DNA of 6,193 nt from Candidatus Saccharibacteria bacterium UBA3225 (lineage in GTDB: Bacteria > Patescibacteriota > Saccharimonadia > Saccharimonadales > Saccharimonadaceae). A program made the translations under genes and the position numbers. Below, piece by piece: positions 1 to 5,113 of the stretch; positions within the stretch are counted from its first letter, which is position 1; the number at the start of each line of letters is the position of its first letter. Under the pieces are notes generated by a model. The model did not search any database. It had not been told where the DNA came from and saw only the letters and a list, made by a program, of their open reading frames with translations. The stretch covers positions 1 to 6,193 of the forward strand of contig DEVX01000005.1 of assembly GCA_002363515.1 (NCBI GenBank), read 5' to 3'.

Positions 1-197
1 TCCGTCATCGGAGTCATATCTTTCAGAATTAGGCCTAAGCGCGACTTGCGCAGGATAACTTTGTCATTCTTTTTCGCAAAGTAAGAAATTTGTCCATGAT
101 CGAGCACGAATACACAATCCAATTGGCCATTTGGAGATTTAATTTCATATATCGCATCAGATTTAGGCTTTTTGAAAAAATCACCAAACAGACTCAT
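1..197 (-). CDS. Partial N-terminus of a glycoside hydrolase family 97-like protein
   Basis: This gene runs off the left edge of the window, so only its first 65 codons are present, starting at the ATG at 197 and reading leftwards. The peptide begins MSLFGDFFKKPKSDAIYEIK. Residues 21-26 (SPNGQL) and 52-60 (SRLGLILKD) resemble the start of the N-terminal beta-sandwich domain of GH97 enzymes (SusB-type alpha-glucosidases/alpha-galactosidases), where 'SP-G-L' and 'SRLGL-LKD' are typical. No signal peptide is visible: the first residues are charged with only a short FGDFF patch. If the assignment holds, the enzyme would be cytoplasmic, unlike the exported Bacteroides SusB. A weak GGGA lies 6 nt before the ATG. 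The gene is divergent from the EamA-like transporter. The catalytic domain is outside the window, so function is inferred from the N-terminus alone. Confidence 0.55.
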   Translation of the reverse strand, partial: MSLFGDFFKKPKSDAIYEIKSPNGQLDCVFVLDHGQISYFAKKNDKVILRKSRLGLILKDMTPMT

Positions 198-223
198 AAA
201 GTATCCCACGTTAACATAAATAC

Positions 224-232
224 ATTGTAACA
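224..232 (-). promoter_or_regulatory. Extended -10 promoter for the GH97-like gene
   Basis: Read on the minus strand this is TGTTACAAT, a TGn extension plus a 5-of-6 match to TATAAT. It would start transcription near 217 and leave a leader of about 20 nt before the ATG at 197. No convincing -35 box is visible, as is common with extended -10 sites. It is back to back with the predicted promoter of the transporter in a 68-bp intergenic space. Confidence 0.5.
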
Positions 233-251
233 CAGAAACAAAATGCTCATG

Positions 252-257
252 TATAAT
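252..257 (+). promoter_or_regulatory. -10 box for the EamA-like gene, placed for a leaderless mRNA
   Basis: A perfect TATAAT ends 8 nt before the ATG at 266. With usual spacing, transcription would begin at about 264, leaving 0-2 nt of leader. No Shine-Dalgarno sequence lies between the box and the ATG (the spacer is taatccat). The -35 region (AACACA, 17 bp upstream) is weak. The geometry suggests leaderless translation. Confidence 0.5.
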
Positions 258-265
258 TAATCCAT

Positions 266-1177
266 ATGTTGTGGCTATTTTTATGCATTGCCGTTGCCCT
301 AATTTGGTCCTTCAGTGCTTTTATCGACAACTATATTACCGACGTCATCTTTAAGGGTAAAAAGCCGCAATCGATGAAGATATTTAACGGTATTAGCTAT
401 ATATTTTTCGCACTCATAATACCATTAGTATTCGGTGTCAAAAGCATCGCTATCGACCATATTATTCTCCTACTTTTATCGGGTATTGCGAGCTCTGTTG
501 CCTCAATTCCATACTACTTAGCTCTAAGGGAAGAAGAGTCGACAACCGCCGCAGTCTTTTACCAATTAATTCCCGTTATTTATCTTTTTTCGGATTGGCT
601 AATTTTTGGCGAGACAATCACATCATTACAACTCATCGCATTCGTTATTATCCTAACGGCCCCAGCAATTATTATCTTTACTCGAAAACGACCACGTAGC
701 CGTCGCATCGAGTTTAACGCCGCACTTCTTTTCACGCTCTATGCCTTCATATCGGCACTTAGCGGCATCCTATCTACTCGCATCGGCGAAAAATACGACT
801 TTCCGAGCGTCTTCTTCTACTTTCTCGTAGGGCGAGGCTTATCAGACATCATTTTATTCGCCACTCATTCCGATTGGCAACAACGCATGAAATTCATCTG
901 GCGGCGCAAAAAATGGCAGTTCCTCTTTGCAGAGGGGGCTAACCAAATCATTTGTATTATCGCCGAATTTCTAAGCCGTTATGCTTTAATTATCGGCATT
1001 GCATCCTTGATATCCGTCACCTACAATGTTCTCGAGCTAATATTTACTTTTGCACTCGGAATCGTACTTTCTATCATTTGGCCTAAATTTGGTCGCGAAA
1101 AGCTTAACCGACACGTTGTCATCGCACATTTTATCGCAACTATTCTCGCTACGATTGGTATAATACTAATAAGATAA
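266..1177 (+). CDS. EamA/DMT-superfamily membrane transporter-like protein
   Basis: A 303-aa integral membrane protein with about ten hydrophobic helices, near residues 2-20, 40-57, 65-83, 93-110, 119-138, 149-170, 181-199, 217-236, 240-271 (probably two) and 283-302. The pattern of two five-helix halves joined by a basic loop (TRKRPRSRR, about 139-147) fits the drug/metabolite transporter superfamily. The stretch around residues 83-135, with YYLALREEESTTAA, a proline-containing helix and GETITSLQL, matches the end of an EamA repeat, where 'GE' precedes the fifth helix. EamA proteins move small metabolites across the cytoplasmic membrane; the substrate cannot be read from sequence. The ATG at 266 is chosen because it starts directly with the first helix and a TATAAT lies 8 nt upstream; there is no ribosome binding site. 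The gene ends 9 nt before the next membrane protein, with which it is probably co-transcribed. Confidence 0.8.
   Translation: MLWLFLCIAVALIWSFSAFIDNYITDVIFKGKKPQSMKIFNGISYIFFALIIPLVFGVKSIAIDHIILLLLSGIASSVASIPYYLALREEESTTAAVFYQLIPVIYLFSDWLIFGETITSLQLIAFVIILTAPAIIIFTRKRPRSRRIEFNAALLFTLYAFISALSGILSTRIGEKYDFPSVFFYFLVGRGLSDIILFATHSDWQQRMKFIWRRKKWQFLFAEGANQIICIIAEFLSRYALIIGIASLISVTYNVLELIFTFALGIVLSIIWPKFGREKLNRHVVIAHFIATILATIGIILIR
1156..1164 (+). promoter_or_regulatory. Possible internal extended -10 promoter before the second membrane gene
   Basis: TGGTATAAT, an extended -10 with a perfect hexamer, lies inside the last codons of the transporter gene. It would start transcription near 1171, giving a 16-nt leader that just includes the AAAGGAGG of the next gene. 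No good -35 is seen. It could supplement read-through from the upstream promoter. Confidence 0.3.
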
Positions 1178-1186
1178 AGGAGGCAC

Positions 1187-1714
1187 ATGGAAATACCAAC
1201 AGGGATAATCGGATTAGTCATAGGACTATTTTTACTATTTTTCGGATATCGCCTGAAGAAAATTGCAATCACAATTATCTGGTTTTTGATTGGCTTCTGG
1301 CTCGTCTCCTTATTTGTCGACAAAATCGTTGCCGATGAAATGTGGCAATTAATCCTCTGCGGAGTTGGCGGCCTCGTACTAGGTATGTTTGGTATGACTA
1401 TAGAAAAAATTGCCGTTTTTGCATCAGTCGGCTTCGCCTTCTTTATGTCGGCTATGAATGCCTTCGGCCCAGCTACCGACTGGACTCTACCAGCCATCTG
1501 CGTAGCTATCGGCGTCGTTGCTGGTGTAATTGCTGTTTGGTTCATTAAACCAATGGTTATCATTGCTACTTCCATCCAAGGCGCGCAACTCGTCCTTACA
1601 AATGCATTATTGCTTCTAAACATCACTCAGCCACAATGGTATCTCATTGCATATGTGGCCATTATTTTAATTGGCGGCATTTTCCAGTGGAACAACTGTA
1701 AAAATATCGAATAA
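1187..1714 (+). CDS. Seven-helix membrane protein, TM7S3/TMEM198 (DUF4203)-like
   Basis: A 175-aa protein made almost wholly of hydrophobic helices, near residues 4-20, 25-44, 53-70, 74-93, 101-119, 122-145 and 150-167. The opening 'glycine-rich helix, FFGYRLKK, next helix' and the later IQGAQLV helix resemble the bacterial TM7S3/TMEM198-like (DUF4203) family, whose biochemical role in bacteria is not established. The ATG at 1187 follows a near-perfect Shine-Dalgarno, AAAGGAGG at 1176-1183. The gap of only 3 nt to the start is short. The ribosome binding site overlaps the stop codon of the transporter, so the two genes are probably translated from one message. A short charged tail (WNNCKNIE) ends the protein. 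The family call is tentative; that it is an integral membrane protein is certain. Confidence 0.7.
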   Translation: MEIPTGIIGLVIGLFLLFFGYRLKKIAITIIWFLIGFWLVSLFVDKIVADEMWQLILCGVGGLVLGMFGMTIEKIAVFASVGFAFFMSAMNAFGPATDWTLPAICVAIGVVAGVIAVWFIKPMVIIATSIQGAQLVLTNALLLLNITQPQWYLIAYVAIILIGGIFQWNNCKNIE

Positions 1715-1724
1715 TCGGTATAAT
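1696..1724 (+). promoter_or_regulatory. Promoter for the 194-aa hypothetical gene
   Basis: TATAAT at 1719-1724 is preceded, 17 bp upstream, by a weak -35 (CTGTAA, 1696-1701). The predicted start near 1731 gives a leader of about 59 nt before the ATG at 1790. The -35 half overlaps the last codons of the preceding membrane gene. Confidence 0.45.
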
Positions 1725-1789
1725 ATAGCTACCAAATAACTATTAGATCCAACGCTATGTAACTAACGGGAAGGGGGTGTACTTTTAAA

Positions 1790-2374
1790 ATGGGTAGCAT
1801 TATTGACTTAGGAACAGATAACTGGAAGAGAATCGAGTATAGCAAAGACGATTCGTATAGCCGCTATAGCCTCAACGAACTAATGATGAAGGCCGCCAAA
1901 CGTCTTACTGACTTTTGTTCTTACAAGCGGCAAGACACAGGGATAGTTATTATCGGACAAGATTCGTTGTTTAATGGGTACATTTTAAACAACCCTACCA
2001 AAGACCAAATTGACATAGTGACCTATCCCTACTCCGCAATTCATCCATGCTTACGAACCGGCTTGCTCGACTTATCGACCGAGCATATCGACCACCACTT
2101 GATCAAGGAAGTATTCGTATACGACATCTACAGGATGAACTCAGAGAACATCAGAGACGTTGAAATTATGGCCGCTGACAACTATAGCTTTGGGCACGAA
2201 GAAATGGAAACCTATGATCTTCATCCGCTCTATCTCGACGTTGAGCCTCGCCAGCTCTACGCATTCATGCATGAGCTTAGTGGAATCAAAGCGCTCGACC
2301 TGGGCGAAGAAAAATCAAGCGTCCACAATCTCTACGACCAATATCGTAACTACTATCTCGACCAGAGACGGTAA
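1790..2374 (+). CDS. Hypothetical soluble protein, 194 aa, unrecognised
   Basis: I do not recognise this protein. It has no signal peptide or membrane segment and is acidic and rich in Asp, Tyr, His and Leu, which suggests a cytoplasmic globular protein. Visible traits are an N-terminal helix (about 27-44, LNELMMKAAKRLTDFC), a hydrophobic strand followed by glycine (IVIIGQ, 52-57), a His/Asp-rich centre (EHIDHHL, around 98-104) and a Tyr-rich C-terminus ending NYYLDQRR. No nucleotide-binding or catalytic motif stands out. The start at 1790 follows a strong ribosome binding site, AAGGGGGTG at 1771-1779, with a 10-nt spacer. A promoter lies just upstream and an intrinsic terminator begins about 20 nt after the stop, so it can be expressed alone or at the end of the membrane-gene operon. 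Confidence 0.8.
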   Translation: MGSIIDLGTDNWKRIEYSKDDSYSRYSLNELMMKAAKRLTDFCSYKRQDTGIVIIGQDSLFNGYILNNPTKDQIDIVTYPYSAIHPCLRTGLLDLSTEHIDHHLIKEVFVYDIYRMNSENIRDVEIMAADNYSFGHEEMETYDLHPLYLDVEPRQLYAFMHELSGIKALDLGEEKSSVHNLYDQYRNYYLDQRR

Positions 2375-2395
2375 TTAAGCCAAAGCCCAAACATT

Positions 2396-2431
2396 ACGTC
2401 GGTCACAAACGGCCGACGTTTTTTATTTTTT
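2396..2431 (+). terminator. Rho-independent terminator after the hypothetical gene
   Basis: ACGTCGGTC (2396-2404) pairs with GGCCGACGT (2411-2419) to give a 9-bp stem containing one G-U pair, with a 6-nt loop. TTTTTTATTTTTT follows. The T-run overlaps the TAA stop (2423-2425) of the convergent Mbeg1-like gene. The reverse orientation has no U-run after the stem, so the site probably works mainly for the plus strand. Confidence 0.85.
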
Positions 2432-3472
2432 CAATGCTATTTCGCGAAATAGCCCAAGCACCAAATCTTTACTTTCTTTATCTAAGTCATTTGCCGAACG
2501 AATAATCTTCACGATATTGTGAAACTTCATCATCGACATCGTATCCAAAACGTCGCATCCCTCTATCACACCAAATACCGCATCGGTCAACTTTTTCCGA
2601 TCAGCATCATCATGCTTATCTAGCCACGACCACAAACGACGCTCAATCTCCAAGCTATGCTCGGACCTTTTCGCGCGCTTAAAGTGGTCATCTACAACCT
2701 GCCACGTCGCCGAAGAATGCCCCAGGATGTTTTCTTTATCAGATTGAATAACGCGGTAATTACTGTTGCGCATCATCGCACCCACAATGCTACAATGCGG
2801 AATAATATGTACGTATTTTTTTCTAACTCTTTCGTACGCCTTCGACTCAAATTCCTTTCGACGCAAACCAGGACCGTCGTTATTATAAATTCTTAGAATA
2901 CGTTGATATTTTAATCGATTCATAAACATCGGCGCCACCAAAGCCAAATTACCACCCTTAGAATGTCCGCCCACAATCACTTTCGGCCCAAAGAAACTAA
3001 CATGTTCGTTTAGGTATTCTGTCGCTTTTATATGCGATGGAACAGGGAAGGACCACGCCATTTCAAAATCTTCACGCCAACCGCTAATAAGCTGGTCAGT
3101 TCCCTCAAATGCAATATAATTTAAACCTCGTGTTACGTGAAAAGTAATTGCACTAAATTGCATATTGCGACTCGTGTCGTAAATGTAATCAGACACCACC
3201 AAGTTGCGATATCGCTCCTTCTCAACAATCGCATTCATCAACTGATAAGCGACGCCAATCGCAATCCCCAATCGACGCGCGTCTTTATACGAAGTCCGAC
3301 GCAAATATTCTCGACCAATCTCCTCAAGAGTATGACAGTTCTCATTAATTCTAGTGTGCGTAAAATCCAAATATGCCAACTGCGAAAAAACTAGATTATC
3401 AACCTCAGTAAAAGCTTTATCTTCAAAACGCAAGTTGCCATATTTCTCTACATAATCAAAAATATTCGCCAT
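2423..3472 (-). CDS. Mbeg1-like (DUF2974) alpha/beta-hydrolase, lipase-like
   Basis: A 349-aa protein of the Mbeg1-like/DUF2974 family, which belongs to the lipase-type alpha/beta-hydrolases. Recognisable landmarks are the N-terminal signature NIFDYVEKYGNLRF (3-16) with EVDNLVFSQLAYLDF (23-37), the AFEGTD-GWREDF block (121-136), the nucleophile elbow GGHSKGG (168-174, Ser171), YNNDGPG (196-202, probable Asp199) and GHSSATW (251-257, probable His252). A full Ser-Asp-His triad therefore seems present and the enzyme is likely active as a serine hydrolase; the substrate is unknown. No signal peptide is seen, so it is probably cytoplasmic. The start at 3472 is supported by alignment to the family N-terminus. 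There is no ribosome binding site, but a TATAAT sits 8 nt upstream, suggesting a leaderless message. It is downstream of rlmH and the 139-aa gene on the same strand. Confidence 0.85.
   Translation of the reverse strand: MANIFDYVEKYGNLRFEDKAFTEVDNLVFSQLAYLDFTHTRINENCHTLEEIGREYLRRTSYKDARRLGIAIGVAYQLMNAIVEKERYRNLVVSDYIYDTSRNMQFSAITFHVTRGLNYIAFEGTDQLISGWREDFEMAWSFPVPSHIKATEYLNEHVSFFGPKVIVGGHSKGGNLALVAPMFMNRLKYQRILRIYNNDGPGLRRKEFESKAYERVRKKYVHIIPHCSIVGAMMRNSNYRVIQSDKENILGHSSATWQVVDDHFKRAKRSEHSLEIERRLWSWLDKHDDADRKKLTDAVFGVIEGCDVLDTMSMMKFHNIVKIIRSANDLDKESKDLVLGLFREIALKK
2436..2453. repeat. Perfect 18-bp palindrome at the 3' end of the hydrolase gene
   Basis: GCTATTTCGCGAAATAGC is identical to its reverse complement. 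It encodes part of the C-terminal residues LFREIA of the Mbeg1-like protein and lies 5 nt beyond the T-run of the plus-strand terminator. In RNA it can form a 7-bp stem closed by CGCG. On the minus strand no U-run follows, so it is not a standard terminator. It could be a protein-binding site or an mRNA 3'-end hairpin, or chance. Confidence 0.6.
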
Positions 3473-3480
3473 ATTTCCAT

Positions 3481-3509
3481 ATTATATAATAATTATTTCA
3501 ACTTGTCGC
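3481..3509 (-). promoter_or_regulatory. Promoter for the Mbeg1-like gene, leaderless geometry
   Basis: On the minus strand GCGACA (3504-3509, 4 of 6 matches to TTGACA) is followed after 17 bp by a perfect TATAAT (3481-3486). The box ends 8 nt before the ATG at 3472, so the message would have about 0-2 nt of leader. The -35 half overlaps the last codons of the 139-aa gene upstream. Confidence 0.55.
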
Positions 3510-3917
3510 TATTAGCGCCCTCTCATAGATTGCCGACAATACGCCGATTTCTGCCACACTTAGGTAATGTTTTGTTTCACATCGCTCATTGTCGTCCAGA
3601 AAATCCCAGAAACGCCCAATCTTTTCTCTCGCATCCACAAAACCGCTAAATAGCGCCTCGGCGCACTGCGATTGCCGTCGCGAAAGTGGCCGTAATAATT
3701 CTAGCTTCATTTCATCGTCGAAATCTTTGAATAATTTTTTATAGTTATCGTACGCCTTAAAGCCAATCAAGAAATTCACATCAAAAACAACCCGAAAATT
3801 TTCAATCAAAAATTTATTAATGTCGGCAAGCGGAGCCTCCTCCTCTAGCAATCGCCACAACACGTCTTTCTTGCGATTAATATCCTTATACGAAATCAAA
3901 ACATCATCTTTATTCAT
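3498..3917 (-). CDS. Hypothetical protein, 139 aa, coupled to rlmH
   Basis: I do not recognise this protein. It is charged, lacks membrane segments or a signal peptide, and looks mostly alpha-helical, with a run of acidic and basic residues (RLLEEEAPLADINKFL, about 22-37; KLFKDFDDEMKLELLRPL, about 61-78). No catalytic or nucleic-acid-binding motif is obvious. Its ATG overlaps the end of rlmH by 8 nt (ATGAATAA), and no Shine-Dalgarno is visible upstream, so translation probably depends on ribosomes finishing rlmH. That tight coupling is the main evidence that it is a real gene and that it is produced along with RlmH. It ends with TGA, the only TGA stop among the intact genes here. The promoter of the downstream hydrolase overlaps its 3' end. 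Confidence 0.75.
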   Translation of the reverse strand: MNKDDVLISYKDINRKKDVLWRLLEEEAPLADINKFLIENFRVVFDVNFLIGFKAYDNYKKLFKDFDDEMKLELLRPLSRRQSQCAEALFSGFVDAREKIGRFWDFLDDNERCETKHYLSVAEIGVLSAIYERALIATS

Positions 3918-4338
3918 GGTGATACGCGTGCCCTAGATATATTTCTTGCGCCCGATAAATTTGCTCCGTCACGATTAGCCGACAAATCTGGTGCGGAAAG
4001 ACTAATTTCGATAGACTCCAAATCAAGTTTGCTCGAGCCTTCACTTCTGGTGCAAAATGCCCAAATGCGCCACCAATCACAATTATCACATCGCGTCCAT
4101 TCTCTAGCTGAGCCGTCAACGATTGACTCAACCTCGGCGAACTCATCATCTCGCCATTCTCGTCTAGTAATACAATAAAGTCGTCTTTATTAAAACGCGC
4201 TACGCGCTCCGTCAGCTTTTCTTCGTCTATAAATTGCCACTCAATTGTCCATGGTTTCCGAAGACGCTTCTCATATTCATCGCAAGCTTCTTTTAACCAG
4301 CTCGCATGCTTCTTACCGCCCGCAATAATCTTAATCAT
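3910..4338 (-). CDS. rlmH: 23S rRNA (pseudouridine1915-N3)-methyltransferase RlmH
   Basis: RlmH is a SPOUT-class (alpha/beta-knot) methyltransferase that uses S-adenosylmethionine to methylate N3 of pseudouridine 1915 in helix 69 of 23S rRNA, acting on assembled ribosomes. The 142-aa product shows the family marks in order: MIKIIAGGKK at the start, LLDENG (57-62), IGGAFGHF (88-95), and the knot region SLSKLVFPHQICR (108-120) with LIVTEQIYRAQEIYLG, ending AYHHE where the family has '-YH-'. It is somewhat shorter than the usual 155-160 aa. The open frame extends upstream to 4446, but those 36 residues are encoded by tandem repeat DNA and do not match the family, so I place the start at 4338. 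No Shine-Dalgarno precedes it; a TAAAAT box 7 nt upstream suggests a leaderless mRNA. It is the first gene of a likely operon with the 139-aa protein. Confidence 0.93.
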   Translation of the reverse strand: MIKIIAGGKKHASWLKEACDEYEKRLRKPWTIEWQFIDEEKLTERVARFNKDDFIVLLDENGEMMSSPRLSQSLTAQLENGRDVIIVIGGAFGHFAPEVKARANLIWSLSKLVFPHQICRLIVTEQIYRAQEIYLGHAYHHE

Positions 4339-4345
4339 TGAACCA

Positions 4346-4375
4346 ATTTTACTTGTTTTTTCATTAATTCTGCAA
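4346..4375 (-). promoter_or_regulatory. Possible promoter for rlmH, leaderless geometry
   Basis: On the minus strand TTGCAG (4370-4375) and TAAAAT (4346-4351) are separated by 18 bp. The -10 ends 7 nt before the ATG at 4338, and no ribosome binding site lies between. Both boxes are imperfect, so the call rests partly on the same spacing seen at other genes in the window. Confidence 0.4.
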
Positions 4376-4404
4376 CCCCACCTGTAATAGTTCGTCATGT
4401 CGCA

Positions 4405-4474
4405 CTCGCACTTTTTTCTCGCAACTATGCCGCACTGTACTCGCACTTTTTTCGCGCAACCATGCCACGTTGTA
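4405..4474. repeat. Two tandem 35-bp direct repeats upstream of rlmH
   Basis: Unit 1 (4405-4439) and unit 2 (4440-4474) begin with the same 14 bases, CTCGCACTTTTTTC, and end with TGTA. By eye they differ at 5 of 35 positions. A degraded partial copy (catgtcgca, about 4395-4404) may precede them. On the minus strand unit 2 can form a small hairpin, TTGCGC-loop-GTGCGA, with a GAAAAAA loop; unit 1 forms a weaker one. The array lies between the pseudogene stop and rlmH and is not part of a supported gene. Confidence 0.75.
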
Positions 4475-4484
4475 TAAAATATTT

Positions 4485-4820
4485 TTACAACATAAACAGT
4501 AGTTCCGCCTCATCAATCAGGATATTTTTGTCATACTTTCTTGTACGCATAAAATGCTCGTAAAATAGCTTTAGAAAAGTCTGCGCACGCGGGGAATTAG
4601 TGCGAAAAGCAATCATCAAAAAGAAAAGCACCGAATAATGATATGTGTACTTTTTTCGCCATCTTTTGCCAATACGTACGTTGGTATATCCTCAAACTCG
4701 TCGCATCAATGGGGCCCCTAAATACTTCTGACAATAATAATTAAATTGCTGGCGCGAAATGCCCAATGCATCACAAATCGCGCGGCCACTAATATAGATC
4801 TCACCATTATGATTAAACAT
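4485..4820 (-). pseudogene. Small gene interrupted by one in-frame TGA; possible DNA-binding protein
   Basis: From the ATG at 4820 the frame reads 42 codons (MFNHNGEIYISGRAICDALG onwards), meets TGA at 4692-4694, then continues in the same frame to TAA at 4485-4487, 112 codons in all. The N-terminal part (GRAICDALGISRQQFNYY, 12-29) looks like a helix-turn-helix. The C-terminal part (IAFRTNSPRAQTFLKLF, then a charged helix, ending DEAELLFML) is reminiscent of the 'NSPRA--F' segment in phage antirepressor-like Bro-N/RhuM proteins; that comparison is tentative. Both halves look protein-like, so a single nonsense mutation is the simplest reading. The middle stretch also has a plausible reading in another frame (EDIPTYVLAKDGEKSTHIII), so frameshifts cannot be excluded. 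A TTTAAT box lies 8 nt before the ATG and no ribosome binding site is visible. Confidence 0.5.
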
Positions 4821-4828
4821 ATCAACAC

Positions 4829-4834
4829 ATTAAA
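4829..4834 (-). promoter_or_regulatory. -10-like box 8 nt before the pseudogene start
   Basis: TTTAAT on the minus strand matches TATAAT at 5 of 6 positions and ends 8 nt before the ATG at 4820, the same distance as at two intact genes here. No -35 box is recognisable. On its own this is weak; it matters as part of the pattern. Confidence 0.25.
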
Positions 4835-4861
4835 ACATCACCAACGGCACTAAAAGCATGA

Positions 4862-4897
4862 GTCCAACAAGATAATTGTTATACAAAAATCTTGGAC
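4862..4897. repeat. Imperfect inverted repeat between pseudogene and rplJ promoter
   Basis: GTCCAACAAGAT (4862-4873) faces ATCTTGGAC (4889-4897). The arms pair over GTCCAA/TTGGAC and GAT/ATC with a 3-nt bulge and a 15-nt loop. No T-run follows on either strand, so it is not a standard terminator. It may be a remnant of a hairpin that once separated the divergent units. Confidence 0.4.
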
Positions 4898-4944
4898 AAC
4901 TTCGCATAGTCGAAAAAGACAAAGCGCAAGCACGCATAGAGCAC

Positions 4945-4973
4945 TTGTAAAATCCGCAAAAAATTGCTATAAT
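4945..4973 (+). promoter_or_regulatory. Strong sigma-70-type promoter of the rplJ-rplL operon
   Basis: TTGTAA (4945-4950) and TATAAT (4968-4973) are spaced by exactly 17 bp, and the -10 carries a TGC extension (TGCTATAAT). Transcription is expected to begin at about 4980, directly before the L10 leader structure. It is the best promoter in the window, as expected for ribosomal protein genes. Confidence 0.85.
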
Positions 4974-4982
4974 ACATCCTAG

Positions 4983-5057
4983 TTACCAAAGACAGCGGCG
5001 ACCTAGACGGGTTTAATAATGCCGCCGAGGAGATTCATTTTCTTGTATTATTGGTGA
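4983..5057 (+). ncRNA. Ribosomal protein L10 leader (cis-regulatory RNA)
   Basis: The 5' leader of rplJ shows the L10-leader architecture. An outer stem TTACCAA (4983-4989) pairs with TTGGTGA (5051-5057, one G-U). Then come the conserved AAAGACAG, an inner stem GCGGC (4995-4999) with GCCGC (5021-5025), a small stem ACC/GGT (5001-5003 with 5010-5012) and the conserved GCCGAGGAGAT after the inner stem. In known cases L10, or the L10-L7/L12 complex, binds this leader and represses its own operon. The ribosome binding site of rplJ lies about 40 nt downstream, outside the structure. Read by eye, without a covariance-model score. Confidence 0.85.
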
Positions 5058-5113
5058 CGAAGCTTAACATTTTTCTGGCTAAGCAAACTAATACCAAAAG
5101 GAGATTTCTATCT

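Noticed and set aside
1021..1626. 201-codon minus-strand open frame opposite the two membrane genes
   Set aside because: Antisense shadow of helix-rich coding sequence; low-complexity Ile/Pro/Thr-rich product and no start signals.
4339..4446. 36-residue N-terminal extension of RlmH in the same frame
   Set aside because: It is translated from the tandem repeats, is Cys- and basic-rich without family likeness, and RlmH proteins begin at the MIKIIA motif; a -10 box also lies inside it.
4395..4474. CRISPR array
   Set aside because: Two directly adjoining diverged 35-bp units with no spacers and no cas gene nearby.
4692..4694. UGA recoded as an amino acid (Gracilibacteria/SR1-type code)
   Set aside because: The long genes contain no internal TGA and the 139-aa gene ends in TGA, so the standard code fits; the isolated TGA is better read as a nonsense mutation.
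5051..5113. In-frame upstream extension of L10
   Set aside because: It begins within the L10 leader stem and lies before the Shine-Dalgarno; L10 proteins begin at the MAISKDK-type N-terminus.
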